From Flavobacteriaceae bacterium (GTDB taxonomy: Bacteria > Bacteroidota > Bacteroidia > Flavobacteriales > Flavobacteriaceae), in NCBI GenBank assembly GCA_002721175.1, contig PBJR01000011.1:65016-129015 (forward strand): DNA of 64,000 nucleotides. Direction: 5' to 3'. A program made the position numbers and the translations under genes. The stretch's first letter is position 1. Every line of letters starts with the position of its first letter. The notes beneath the pieces are model-generated. The model worked only from the letters and a program-made list of their open reading frames with translations, was not told the DNA's origin and searched no databases. Of this stretch, positions 9,044 to 19,200 are shown piece after piece.

Positions 9044-9965
9044 GCCCCCAGTTATCTTTTTCTTTAGAGCTCCAAAGTTCTGGGAAAAAAATTCTTTTTT
9101 GATACTTCGGATGCATATATTTTTGCCAATTACTACCTCCCGTTCCTTCTATCTCATTATTGGAATTAGATGAAATATAATGCTTTGCAGCATTATAATG
9201 ACCTTTTACCCATTTTATATTAACAGTATAATCATAATGCCGCATAGCTTTTATTAAGCTTTTATTTTTTCGTTTCAAGCTTGGAAGATCTTTAAAACGA
9301 GACCATAGGTTCTTAGTGTTGTAAACCTTCATAAAGGTAATGAATTCTTCTTTGTATTCTGACTCAAAACTTGTAAGTAAAATTGATTTATTATTGGTTT
9401 TATAGTCTTTACCAGCTGCTTGCCAATAAAGGTGCTCAAGTGCATGCTCAAAGGGAGTGTCCCTGTCAATAGTTTTTCTGTAGCGAGGGTCTATTAGGTT
9501 AATTAGTTCAGTTGATGCGAATTCAATCTTTCTATATTGGGCGCTTTGAAATCCGCTTCCTGGTGCCAAAGCATGTCTGAATTTATTGTATTGAGCGACA
9601 TCCATACCCTCCTGCATAATAATAAAGGAAGAGGTTAGCATATCAAAGTAGCGACTAATTCTCATAAGCTTCTCTTCAAAAAATGAGACTTTCAAAATAG
9701 TTTCTTCAGCAACCTGTTGTAATTCCCATAAAATCATTTTAAAAATTAATTCATTTATTTGATGATAAACAATAAAAACCATCTCATCTTTGTAATTAGT
9801 CTTTTGGATTTGCAATCCAAGTAGAGAATTTAACTGAATGTAGTCCCAATAAGTTATTGGTTTAGTGTGAAGGAGCCCTTCTAAGTGGTTGTTCTTGTCT
9901 AAGCCTAATGAGTTACACTTCTCATCAATTTTTTTGATAATTTCTTTTGTTGAATCACTTTTCAT
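9027..9965 (-). CDS. kynA: Tryptophan 2,3-dioxygenase
   Basis: The 312-residue enzyme opens the indole ring of L-tryptophan to N-formylkynurenine, the first step of the kynurenine pathway. The active-site segment VYHQINELIFKMILWEL carries the conserved distal His68. The substrate-binding segment FRHALAPGSGFQSAQYRKIE follows, and the C-terminal part has HYNAAKHYI (candidate proximal heme His256 or His262) and the GTGGS loop at 274-278. No other kynurenine genes are in the window. The gene sits between a DUF3108 gene (10 bases upstream) and the M23 peptidase (17-base overlap), so it is expressed as part of that unit. Confidence 0.94.
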   Translation of the reverse strand: MKSDSTKEIIKKIDEKCNSLGLDKNNHLEGLLHTKPITYWDYIQLNSLLGLQIQKTNYKDEMVFIVYHQINELIFKMILWELQQVAEETILKVSFFEEKLMRISRYFDMLTSSFIIMQEGMDVAQYNKFRHALAPGSGFQSAQYRKIEFASTELINLIDPRYRKTIDRDTPFEHALEHLYWQAAGKDYKTNNKSILLTSFESEYKEEFITFMKVYNTKNLWSRFKDLPSLKRKNKSLIKAMRHYDYTVNIKWVKGHYNAAKHYISSNSNNEIEGTGGSNWQKYMHPKYQKRIFFPELWSSKEKDNWGHEVEN

Positions 9966-9975
9966 TTAATTTAAT

Positions 9976-10749
9976 TTATTGAATTTCAAGTTGGTGCTTT
10001 AATCCTTTATAGGAATCAAGATCAGCTATTAATGAACCAACTCGCAAATCAGCTTTAATTTTTAATGGAACCTTGTTCCTGTCCGCACTAATCCACAAAG
10101 TCAGACTTTCTTCCTCTTTAAAAACACGATCCGCAACAACATAGGGCCTAAACTTTAAACATTTTATATATCCAAATTTGGTCTTGATTTTATCATGTCC
10201 CAAAAACTTAAGTTTAAAATTATAAATCTCATAATCAAAAAACATTTTTAGTTCAATAGAGCTTCCGACTTCAATATTATTTGTGTCATAATAATTCCTT
10301 AAATAATAATAGGATGATAACATGTCTTGAATATCTGATTGTATAGATGAACTTTTTTTAACCCCAGTTTTGAGGTCGTCAACATGAGCAAGATTCTTTT
10401 CATAATCAAAATAAATAATACGATTTTTAATATGACCACCTTCGTAAATCTTTCGAATAAACTTGTATGGTTTTAATGACTGCTTATCAAAATAACTTTC
10501 ATACCTGTCGTTTACTTTAAAAAAAAACTTTATAGCGCCTGTGGTCCAACCTTTCCCAATTACATGATAAACTGGATTGTTTTTGTATGTAGAATTTTTT
10601 ACTTCCAGAGTTGAATAGCCTGCTTTAAACCAACCACTGTAACTAAGTTTAAACTTTAGCCACTCGCCTGCCTTAAACGACGATTCCTCTTGAGGATAAG
10701 AAATATTAAAAATTATTACAACAATTAGACAAGCTAAGTAATGTCTCAT
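9976..10749 (-). CDS. DUF3108 domain-containing exported protein
   Basis: A 257-residue protein with a signal peptide (about residues 1-19, ending SYPQ) and the DUF3108 pattern: GEWLKFKLSYSGWFKAGYSTLEV near the start, then FKVNDRYESYFDKQSLKPYKF, and a late LWISADRNKVPLKI segment. DUF3108 proteins are predicted periplasmic or outer-membrane-associated beta-rich proteins of unknown function. It is the first gene of the run that continues with kynA, the M23 peptidase and pgi. This arrangement suggests an envelope role, probably linked to the peptidase. I see only a weak promoter-like TATATTTA upstream (10757-10764, minus). Confidence 0.85.
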   Translation of the reverse strand: MRHYLACLIVVIIFNISYPQEESSFKAGEWLKFKLSYSGWFKAGYSTLEVKNSTYKNNPVYHVIGKGWTTGAIKFFFKVNDRYESYFDKQSLKPYKFIRKIYEGGHIKNRIIYFDYEKNLAHVDDLKTGVKKSSSIQSDIQDMLSSYYYLRNYYDTNNIEVGSSIELKMFFDYEIYNFKLKFLGHDKIKTKFGYIKCLKFRPYVVADRVFKEEESLTLWISADRNKVPLKIKADLRVGSLIADLDSYKGLKHQLEIQ

Positions 10750-10841
10750 TAAAATTTAAATATAAACCTTAACAAATTTGCAATTATTATTTTAAAAGAA
10801 AAACTTGTTTAATCTAATTTTTAAATTGAAACCGTGTTTAC

Positions 10842-13058
10842 TTAAAACCAATAACCTAAATTTATAAAAAATCCGTTAAAATTATTTTTTACAGACCAAT
10901 GATATTTTAGCTCTATTGGACCAAAAAGTGTTTCCAAACCATATCCGAGTGAATATCCATTGTATGTTGGTATCTTCAACCAATCTCCACTTAGAAAAAT
11001 ATTATTGCCTATGTTAGAGAAATTACCGCTAAAGTTCAAATGATGTCGCTTTGTAAATTCATAGTCTGCCACGAAATTAGCTTTAATAAAACTATTCCCT
11101 GAGAGGCTAAAAAAATCATAGCCAAATAAATTGAAATAATTATTTGGTGAATTGTGTGAATAGCCACCAAGTCCAAAGTTTAAACTCGTTATATTATCAT
11201 TACCTATTCTAAAGCCACTATCTAAGCCAATTAGAAAAGAAATATTCCTCTTAAATGAAAAAGCTTTTGATAAATTAGTTCTTATATTAAAAAATTGGCT
11301 GAAATCATCATAATCAAGAGCTGACAAATATAAATCAACATCAGATTCAAACATTAGCCCTGTTGTTGGAAAAAAAATATCATCAAAAGTATCGTACTTA
11401 ATATTACTGTTTAACTTAAAAAACCCTGTGTTTTCAATTTCATAATTTGCTGAAGCTAAAGAAGTACTAGAAGCAGTAATATCTAAAGTTCTCTGCGTTA
11501 CACCAAGTTTTAATGAAAAGTCTTTAGTCAATAATGTTTCAACGAAAAAACTAGCTGTCAAATCAGAAATTTCTGTAGGGATTCTATTATCAATTTGAGT
11601 TGAAAATATAGGGTCAAAAAATATTGGATTAATATTATATTGAAATGAAAGATACTTTAAGTTAAATCCTATGCTCCAATAAAACCCCTTGTCAATATAA
11701 TAATCAAAATTAAATCTCGAATTGTCTCCTAAAATAAAGTCTAAGGACAAAACATCGTTTTTGAGTAATAACTGTTTTTTTGTTAAGTTCAACAGTACTG
11801 AACTTTTAAAAACTTGATCATAATGAATACCAAATTTTAATAAAGCAGTATTTGTTGTTTCTTTAATATAACCCCGAAGGTTGTAAGTTTGGGGTTTATC
11901 AGATTTGAATTCATATCGAAAACTATCAAAGTTATTTGTTGCAAGTAGATTATTGACCCCATTACTAAAGTCATTAAAGCTAACAACATCGCCGCGCCTA
12001 AATCTCAACTTCCCAAAAATATATGAATCAGTATATTTCTTATTCCCAATGATTTCAACTCTATTAAACTTAATTGAATCCAGTGGTCTGATCTCCTTAG
12101 GTTTTTTTACAAAATTCTGAGATTTAGCGACATTGATTAAATCAGCCAAAAAGGGCTCTACAGATTTTTGCCCTTGTTTTATAATTTTTGACCCCTTATT
12201 AAATGATATAATAGAGAAACTACTTACATCAGGTTCTATAAAAATATCGGTGTCTTGTATCTTTTCTAAGAGTTCTTTTTTGGTTCTGAAGTTATTGATT
12301 TGGGTAAAAATATCTGATATTGATTTAATTTCCTCCTTGGATAATAAATCTGCTTCAACATTAACTCCAATAATTAAATCCAAGTTTTTGTTTTTTAAAT
12401 ATTCAACTGGGTAATTATTTGAAATTCCACCATCCATCATTAATAAACCATTTCGCTCTACAGGCTGAAACAAGGAAGGTAATGTGCTGCTGATTAAAAT
12501 TGCTTCTGCTAGATTACCTTCTTCTAACAATATTGTCGAACCTGTTTCCATATCAGTAGCAGTGCAAAAAAATGGAATTGGAAGTCTATTAAATTCTGAA
12601 ATTGAATTTACGTCCATTGTTAATTTTGTAAATAAATTAAATAGGTTTTGTCCTCTTGATATCGAAGTCGGTAATTTAATTTTAAAATTATCTATTGGAA
12701 GAGATAATCCATACTTTTCATAATTTTTCCTTTCATAGAATGTTCTAGATGGACGAGGAACTTTATCAACAAGTAAAATATCAAAATCAATCCCTGAGAA
12801 AATTGAATCAAGTTGCTTTCCAGAATAACCACATGCATAAAGTCCTCCAACTGCAGCACCCATGCTAGTACCGCCAATATAATCAACTCTAACTCCCAAG
12901 CTGTCTATAAACTTTAAAACCCCGATATGAGCTAAACCCTTAGCTCCACCTCCGCTTAAAACCAATCCAACCCTTGGATTATATTTTGAATTACTTTGGC
13001 CAAGACAAGTTGCCGAAAATAAAGCGAATGCAATGAAAAATATTAAATTAAACTTCAT
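10842..13058 (-). CDS. Patatin-like phospholipase with POTRA and outer-membrane barrel
   Basis: A 738-residue protein. After a signal peptide (1-20) comes a patatin domain: oxyanion hole SGGGAKG (35-41), nucleophile Ser65 in GTSMG, and catalytic Asp209 in MDGG. A POTRA-like domain follows (about 330-400, FNRVEIIGNKKYTDSYIFGKLRFRRGD), then a BamA/Omp85-like barrel ending in an aromatic residue (INLGYWF). This is the architecture of PlpD-type (type Vd) self-secreted lipases, so it likely displays or uses a phospholipase at the outer membrane. Its ATG overlaps the uvrC stop by 4 bases (ATGA), so the two genes are translationally coupled even though their functions are unrelated. Confidence 0.93.
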   Translation of the reverse strand: MKFNLIFFIAFALFSATCLGQSNSKYNPRVGLVLSGGGAKGLAHIGVLKFIDSLGVRVDYIGGTSMGAAVGGLYACGYSGKQLDSIFSGIDFDILLVDKVPRPSRTFYERKNYEKYGLSLPIDNFKIKLPTSISRGQNLFNLFTKLTMDVNSISEFNRLPIPFFCTATDMETGSTILLEEGNLAEAILISSTLPSLFQPVERNGLLMMDGGISNNYPVEYLKNKNLDLIIGVNVEADLLSKEEIKSISDIFTQINNFRTKKELLEKIQDTDIFIEPDVSSFSIISFNKGSKIIKQGQKSVEPFLADLINVAKSQNFVKKPKEIRPLDSIKFNRVEIIGNKKYTDSYIFGKLRFRRGDVVSFNDFSNGVNNLLATNNFDSFRYEFKSDKPQTYNLRGYIKETTNTALLKFGIHYDQVFKSSVLLNLTKKQLLLKNDVLSLDFILGDNSRFNFDYYIDKGFYWSIGFNLKYLSFQYNINPIFFDPIFSTQIDNRIPTEISDLTASFFVETLLTKDFSLKLGVTQRTLDITASSTSLASANYEIENTGFFKLNSNIKYDTFDDIFFPTTGLMFESDVDLYLSALDYDDFSQFFNIRTNLSKAFSFKRNISFLIGLDSGFRIGNDNITSLNFGLGGYSHNSPNNYFNLFGYDFFSLSGNSFIKANFVADYEFTKRHHLNFSGNFSNIGNNIFLSGDWLKIPTYNGYSLGYGLETLFGPIELKYHWSVKNNFNGFFINLGYWF

Positions 13059-14887
13059 TTACTAGAATTATAATAATTATAAATAATTTGAGCTTTTTTA
13101 AATCCTACAGATTCTTCTAATTCATCAATTTTTAAAGACGAAATTCGCTTTACAGATTTGAATTCTTGCAATAATTTGATTTTAGTTTTCTCACCAATCC
13201 CTGATATAGATTCTAATTCAGAGATAAGTGCCGACTTACTCCTTTTATTTCTGTGATGTTTTATACTAAAACGATGAGCCTCATTTCTTAATTTTTGAAT
13301 AATTTTCAAACTTTCACTTTTTTTATCCAAATAAAGCGGTATTGGATCATTAGGATAAAACAACTCTTCAAGTCTCTTTGCAATTCCAATTACAGATACC
13401 TTGGATTGAAGTTTTAATTGTTTTAAACTTTTCATTGCAGCTGATAATTGTCCCTTACCTCCGTCAACTATTATTAATTGGGGCAATGATTTGTCTTCCA
13501 TAAGGAGTCGTTTATATCTTCTGTAAATGACCTCTTCCATAGATTTAAAATCATCAGGTCCATTAACAGTTTTTAAATTAAAATGCCTGTAATCAGCCTT
13601 ACTAGGCTTTCCATTTTTGAATACTACACAGGCAGACACAGGATTTGTGCCTTGTATATTTGAATTATCAAAACATTCAATATGAACAGGTAAAAAAGGT
13701 AATTTAAGATCTGATTTTAATTGAGAGAGAATTCTATTAAAATGCCTTTCAGGGTCTGTAATTCTAACTTGTTTTAATCGCTCTAGCCGATGATATTTAG
13801 CATTTCGCAAAGAAAGGTTGATAAGGTCTTTCTTTTCTCCAGCTTTAGGAACAATTAATTTTAAATGGCCTGTATTTTCAAGGTTGAATGGTAAGTAAAT
13901 TTCCTTGGAACTAAGTCTAAAACGTTGCCTAATTTCAGTTATAGCAATTAATAAAAGTTCTGAGTCAGTTTCATTTAATTTTTTTTTAAGCTCAAGAGTG
14001 TGTGACCTTATTATAGATCCATGAGATAATTGAAGAAAGTTGATATATGCGTAGCTCTCATCGCTTACTATAGTGTAAACTTCAACGTTACTTATTTTGG
14101 GGTTTACAATCGTAGACTTTGACTGGTAATTTTCTAAAATTGAAATCTTTTCTTTAAAAGCCTGAGCTTCCTCAAATTTTTTTAAGTTTGATAGTTTAAG
14201 CATCTCTTGTACTAATGATTTTTTAATTCCCCCAAATTTGCCATTTAATATTTGCCTGACATAATATATGTTGTTACTATAATTTTTCTCAGAAATATAA
14301 TCAGGTGTTAAATTTTTAGGCTTAGATGCAAAACCTAAAACCAGAAAATGACCATTATGACTGTGTGTTTTTAGAAAGATCTCATTTTCAGGACTATCTA
14401 TTTTTTTTTTTGATAAATTATAATTTTCAAGTCGAATAGGATAAATAGATTTTATCAAATTAATAATTGTACTTACTACCTTGACACTTGCGTAAGGACC
14501 AAAATATTCGGACCCATCATCAATAAATTTCCTAGTCGAAATTATTCTTGGAAAACGTTCATTTTTTATGCAAATCCATGGATAAGATTTATCGTCTTTC
14601 AAAAGAACATTGTATTTGGGTTGATACTTTTTTATAAGATTATTTTCTAGAAGTAATGCATCAGTTTCTGTATTGACTATAATATGTTTTATATCGTGAA
14701 TTTTTTTTACTAATACATCTGTTTTTTTGTGAGTGTGCTTGTTGTGAAAATAAGATCTTACTCGTTTGCTGATATTTTTTGCCTTTCCAATGTAAATTAC
14801 TTTACCTTTGATGTCAAAAAATTGATAAACACCTGGAGTATCAGGTAGTGTTTTAAGCTGAATATCAATAGTCTTACTAAGCATCAT
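13055..14887 (-). CDS. uvrC: Excinuclease ABC subunit C, iron-sulfur cysteines absent
   Basis: A 610-residue UvrC, the double incision nuclease of nucleotide excision repair. The N-terminal GIY-YIG domain is intact (GVYQF, YIGKAKNISKRVRSYF, Glu81 in LLENNLIKKYQP). A UvrB-binding UVR motif lies near 225-245. The RNase H-like C-terminal nuclease keeps its acids and His (ECFDNSN, DDFKSM, IIVDGGKGQ, EAHRFSIKHHR), and the tandem helix-hairpin-helix ends the protein (SISGIGEKTK). Unusually, the linker that normally carries four cysteines for a [4Fe-4S] cluster (about 150-215) has none: PIRxC is PIRLE here. An A11 run encodes Lys160-162 in the same linker. Two ATGs, at 14887 and 14884, are possible starts. 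Confidence 0.95.
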   Translation of the reverse strand: MMLSKTIDIQLKTLPDTPGVYQFFDIKGKVIYIGKAKNISKRVRSYFHNKHTHKKTDVLVKKIHDIKHIIVNTETDALLLENNLIKKYQPKYNVLLKDDKSYPWICIKNERFPRIISTRKFIDDGSEYFGPYASVKVVSTIINLIKSIYPIRLENYNLSKKKIDSPENEIFLKTHSHNGHFLVLGFASKPKNLTPDYISEKNYSNNIYYVRQILNGKFGGIKKSLVQEMLKLSNLKKFEEAQAFKEKISILENYQSKSTIVNPKISNVEVYTIVSDESYAYINFLQLSHGSIIRSHTLELKKKLNETDSELLLIAITEIRQRFRLSSKEIYLPFNLENTGHLKLIVPKAGEKKDLINLSLRNAKYHRLERLKQVRITDPERHFNRILSQLKSDLKLPFLPVHIECFDNSNIQGTNPVSACVVFKNGKPSKADYRHFNLKTVNGPDDFKSMEEVIYRRYKRLLMEDKSLPQLIIVDGGKGQLSAAMKSLKQLKLQSKVSVIGIAKRLEELFYPNDPIPLYLDKKSESLKIIQKLRNEAHRFSIKHHRNKRSKSALISELESISGIGEKTKIKLLQEFKSVKRISSLKIDELEESVGFKKAQIIYNYYNSSK

Positions 14888-14889
14888 AT

Positions 14890-14897
14890 CAAAGGTA
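14890..14897 (-). promoter_or_regulatory. -7 box directly abutting the uvrC start
   Basis: The minus strand reads TACCTTTG, then AT, then ATGATG. It is an exact TAnnTTTG match whose expected start site, 4 to 6 bases downstream, falls on the uvrC start codons, which would give a leaderless message. No TTG stands at the -33 distance, so this is a suggestion only. Confidence 0.4.
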
Positions 14898-14971
14898 TAT
14901 TAATTATGATTATAGTAAAAATTGATTTAGCATTTTTAGTATATTGTTTAAAAATTTAATCAAGTTGATTA

Positions 14972-15847
14972 ATGAATATTGTTATTCTGTCAAGAAATAA
15001 AAATTTATTTTCCACTAAAAGATTAGTTGAAGAAGCTGAGGCTAGAGGCCATATTGTTGAAGTGATTGATCCTTTAAATTGTGATTTAATAATTGAAAAA
15101 GAAAAGCCTACAGTTTACTATGAAAATAAGTTTTTAGACTATGTTGATGCTATAATACCAAGAATAGGTGCCTCAGTTACTTTTTACGGTTGTGCTGTTG
15201 TTCGTCAATTTGAGATGATGAATATTTTTTCTACCGTCTCTTCTGAAGCAATTGTACGCTCAAGAGATAAATTGAGAAGTTTCCAGTATTTGTCTAGGGC
15301 TGGTATTGATATGCCTAAAACAGCATTTACTAACTACACAAAAGATGCTGAAGAAGTTGTTGAGCATGTTGGTGGTACACCTGTAGTAATAAAATTATTA
15401 GAAGGTACTCAAGGACTAGGGGTTGTTTTAGCTGAATCAAAAAATGCAGCAGAATCAGTTTTAGAGGCATTCAACGGTCTTCAAGCTAGGGCATTAGTTC
15501 AAGAGTATATTGGAGAATCTAAAGGAGTGGATATTCGCGCATTTATAGTTGACGGACAAGTAGTTGGAGCAATGAAGCGTTACGGAAAACCAGGCGAATT
15601 TAGGTCTAACTTACATCGGGGTGGTTCGTTTGAATATTACAGAATGAGTGAACCTGAACTCAGAATTGCAATGAAATCTGCACGCCAACTAAACTTACCA
15701 ATTTGTGGAGTAGATTTATTAAAATCCAATCGAGGACCACTAATATTAGAGATAAACTCTACACCTGGTTTAGAGGGCATTGAGGGATGCACCAAAAAAA
15801 ATATTGCTAAAGCCATAATTACCTTCATTGAAAGAAATAAAAAATAA
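14972..15847 (+). CDS. rimK: RimK-type ATP-grasp ligase (ribosomal protein S6 modification)
   Basis: A 291-residue ATP-grasp enzyme that closely follows E. coli RimK throughout: MNIVILSRNKNLFSTKRLVEEA, AIIPRIGASVTFYG, RSRDKLRSFQYLSRAGIDMPKT, VIKLLEGTQGLGVVLAES, EFRSNLHRGG and the metal-binding GPLILEINSTPGLEGIE. RimK adds glutamate residues to the C-terminus of ribosomal protein S6 in E. coli. Whether S6 is the substrate here cannot be judged, because rpsF is not in the window. It stands alone on the plus strand, 84 bases from uvrC and convergent with the dksA-like gene, with no neighbouring protease gene of the kind that often accompanies rimK. Confidence 0.93.
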   Translation: MNIVILSRNKNLFSTKRLVEEAEARGHIVEVIDPLNCDLIIEKEKPTVYYENKFLDYVDAIIPRIGASVTFYGCAVVRQFEMMNIFSTVSSEAIVRSRDKLRSFQYLSRAGIDMPKTAFTNYTKDAEEVVEHVGGTPVVIKLLEGTQGLGVVLAESKNAAESVLEAFNGLQARALVQEYIGESKGVDIRAFIVDGQVVGAMKRYGKPGEFRSNLHRGGSFEYYRMSEPELRIAMKSARQLNLPICGVDLLKSNRGPLILEINSTPGLEGIEGCTKKNIAKAIITFIERNKK

Positions 15848-15866
15848 AAATGATTAAATGGCAACT

Positions 15867-16244
15867 TTATTTTTGCATATTTTTTGCTTCAATACTTAAA
15901 GTTGCGTGAGGAACAAGTTCCAACCTTTTTTTATTTATAAGTTTTCCTGTAACTCGACAAATACCATATGTTTTATTTTGAATTCTGATAAGGGCATTTT
16001 TTAAATCTCGGATGAATTTCTCTTGTCGTATAGCTAGTTGTGCATTTGACTCTTTACTCATTACCTGACTCCCTTCATCAAATGCCTTAAATGTTGGTGA
16101 AGTATCTTCAGTTCCATTATTTAAATCATTCATATACGCACTTTTAATCAGTTCCAAGTCGTGCTGGGCCTTTTCAATTTTATTTTCAATTAATAATTTG
16201 AATTTTTTTAAATCATTATCTGAATATTTATTTGTTTTTGCCAT
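15867..16244 (-). CDS. DksA/TraR-family regulator with a degenerate zinc finger
   Basis: A 125-residue protein with a long helical hairpin (about residues 10-92) and a C-terminal segment KTYGICRVTGKLINKKRLELVPHATLSIEAK. This aligns with the DksA/TraR C4 zinc finger, but only the first cysteine (Cys96) remains: the partner positions are Thr99, Ser117 and Ala120. Relatives with the same degenerate finger are usual in Flavobacteriia and are often annotated DnaK suppressor or TraR/DksA regulator. It probably acts in the RNA polymerase secondary channel without zinc. It lies 7 bases downstream of ileS and is almost certainly co-transcribed with it. The lspA gene that often follows in related genomes is absent here. 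Confidence 0.88.
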   Translation of the reverse strand: MAKTNKYSDNDLKKFKLLIENKIEKAQHDLELIKSAYMNDLNNGTEDTSPTFKAFDEGSQVMSKESNAQLAIRQEKFIRDLKNALIRIQNKTYGICRVTGKLINKKRLELVPHATLSIEAKNMQK

Positions 16245-16251
16245 AATTTTT

Positions 16252-19200
16252 CTATTTATCGATTTTGTCTATAAATATCTTCGTTGAAATATCATCAAAT
16301 CGAACTTCAATACCTGCATCAAGATGTGATACAATTTCAATTTTTTCTGACAAAGTCTCATCTTTAATATAATTTAAATTACCATTAACAGCATTATAAA
16401 CTTTTTCTTCATTTTTTATGAAGATATTAATTTTATCGGTTACATCAAAGCCTAAATCTTTTCTATAATTTTGAATTCTATTAACAAGCTCTCTTGCAAT
16501 TCCCTCATATCTTAATTCCTTGGTTATTTGAACATCAAGTGCTACTGTCATGCCTCTATCACTAGCAACAATACAACCATCAATATCTTTAAAGGATATA
16601 ATTACATCATCCTTTTCTAAAATAGCGCTTTGCCCATTGATTTCAATTTCAATTGAACCATTTTCTTCAAAATCTTGAATTGTTCTAGAATCAAATCCTT
16701 CGATCAGTTTAGCCAATTCATTAATACCCCTACCAAATCGTGGTCCTAAAAGCTTAAAATTAGGTTTAATTTGTTTAACAATAATTTCCGATGTACTTCC
16801 CAGAAGTTCAATTTCTTTTACGTTGACCTCATGCTTAATTAGATCACCTACGGCCTCTAAATCTCTTTTATGTTCATCAGAATTTATCGGAATCATAATT
16901 TTTTGTAATGGCTGCCTTACCTTAATTTTTTCTTTTGCTCTGAGAGATAAAACAAGTGAAGAAATTAATTGAGCAGTAGACATCTTGTTCTGTAAATCTT
17001 TATCTATAAGTTTTAAATTAGGTTTCGGGAATTTAGAGAGGTGTACACTTAGATTGGTTTCAAACGCTGTGTTTTGATTCAAATCTAAATATAAAGAATC
17101 CATAAAAAATGGAGCTATTGGAGCAGCTAATTTGGAAATAGTTAAAATACATTCAAATAGAGTTTGATAAGCTGAAATCTTATCTTGGCTCAACTTACCT
17201 TTCCAAAATCTTCTTCTTGAAAGACGAACATACCAATTACTTAAATGTTCTTGTGTGAAAAATGAAATATTCCTTGCTGCCTTTGTAGGTTCATAGTTAG
17301 AATAGTTTGAGTCAACTTTTTCTATAAGAGTATTTAATTCAGATATAATCCAACAATCTATTTCAGGTCTATTTTTGTATTTAATCTGATCTAAAGAATT
17401 ATCAAAATTATCGATGTTAGCATAAAGTGTAAAAAACGAATAAGTATTGTAAAGAGTACCAAAAAACTTTCTCTGTACCTCTCCAACTCCCTCAACATCA
17501 AATTTTAAATTATCCCATGGGTTTGCATTAGCAATCATATACCACCTAGTTGCATCTGGGCCAAAAGCTTTTAAAACTTTAAATGGATCTATTGCATTAC
17601 CAAGTCTCTTTGACATTTTTTGACCATTCTTGTCAAGAACTAGTCCATTAGAAATGACGTTTTTGTAAGCAACTGACCCAAATACAATTGAACTAATCGC
17701 ATGTAAAGTATAAAACCATCCTCTTGTCTGGTCAACTCCTTCTGCAATGAAGTCAGCAGGAAAAGCTTTGCCTTCATTGATCAAATCACTATTCTCAAAT
17801 GGATAGTGCCATTGCGCATAAGGCATACTGCCTGAATCAAACCAAACATCAATTAAATCACTTTCTCTATACATTGGTTGACCATTGGTCGAAATCAATA
17901 CTATATCGTCAACAATATTTTTATGTAAATCAACTTTGGAATAATTAAAGTTTGAATAGTCCCCAACAATGAAGTCATCGAACATTGGTTCACTCATGAC
18001 TCCAGCTTCTACTGCTTTTTCTATCTCGTTTTTAATTTCTTCAATTGACCCTATACAAATTTCTTCTTTGCCATCTTTAGTCCTCCATATTGGTAGGGGT
18101 ATACCCCAATAGCGAGACCTTGATAAATTCCAATCGTTAGCATTTGAAAGCCAGTTACCAAAGCGACCCTCTCCTGTACTCTTTGGCTTCCAGTTTATAT
18201 TATGATTTAATTTAAACATTTCCGATTTTATATCATTGATCTTGATAAACCAAGAATCAAGAGGATAATATAAGATTGGTTTATCTGTTCTCCAACAATT
18301 TGGATAACTATGCTTATACTTTTCAACTTTAAATGCTTTATTTTCTATTTTTAATTTTATTGCAATCTGAACATCAACTGATTTTTTAGGAGCATTATTA
18401 TCTTTGTAGTATTGGTTTTTAACATATTGACCGGCAAAATCTGTAACTTCATTTCTAAAACGCCCTTGTAAATCAACAAGCGGTACTAGGTTTCCAAATT
18501 TATCTTTTACTAACATTGGTGGAATTTCAGGATTAGCTTGTTTTGCAGCTATTGCATCGTCAGCACCAAAAGTGGGTGCGGTATGTACAATCCCTGTACC
18601 ATCTTCCACATTAACGAAATCAGCTGATATTACACGAAAAGCATTTTCTGCATTCTCATGAGGTAAACAATAATCCATCAGCTGGTGATACTTAACACCC
18701 ACAAGCACATCTCCAAGAAATGTATCAGAAACATAATAAGGTATTTGTTTATCACCAGAGTTATATAATTTTAAAATTTTTTCATCATCAACTCTAACAA
18801 AATTACTATTAAATTGCTTCTCTAATAAGTCTGTTGCCAATATCACATTAATAGATTTGAAAGTGTATTGATTATATGTTTTAACTAAAACATATTTTAT
18901 TTTTAAACCAACTGTGAGTGCTGTATTGCTGGGAAGTGTCCAAGGAGTAGTGGTCCATGCTAAAAAATAAATTTTCCCCTTATCCTTTAATATATTTGGT
19001 AATGTTTCGTCTAAAGCTAAAAATTGAGCTACAACTGTTGTATCAGTAATATCTTGGTAAGTCCCTGGTTGGTTTAGTTCATGAGAGCTCAAACCAGTTC
19101 CGGCTTTTGGAGAATAGGGCTGAACTGTATAACCCTTGTAAAGTAAATTTTTGTCATAAATCTGCTTTAAAAGCCACCAAACACTTTCCATATATTTTGA

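Noticed and set aside
14290-14411. A sequencing frameshift at the A11 tract hiding a normal UvrC cysteine motif
   Set aside because: I read the other two frames after the tract by hand; both reach TAG within a few codons, and the main frame continues correctly into the UVR motif, so the cysteine-free linker is real in this sequence.
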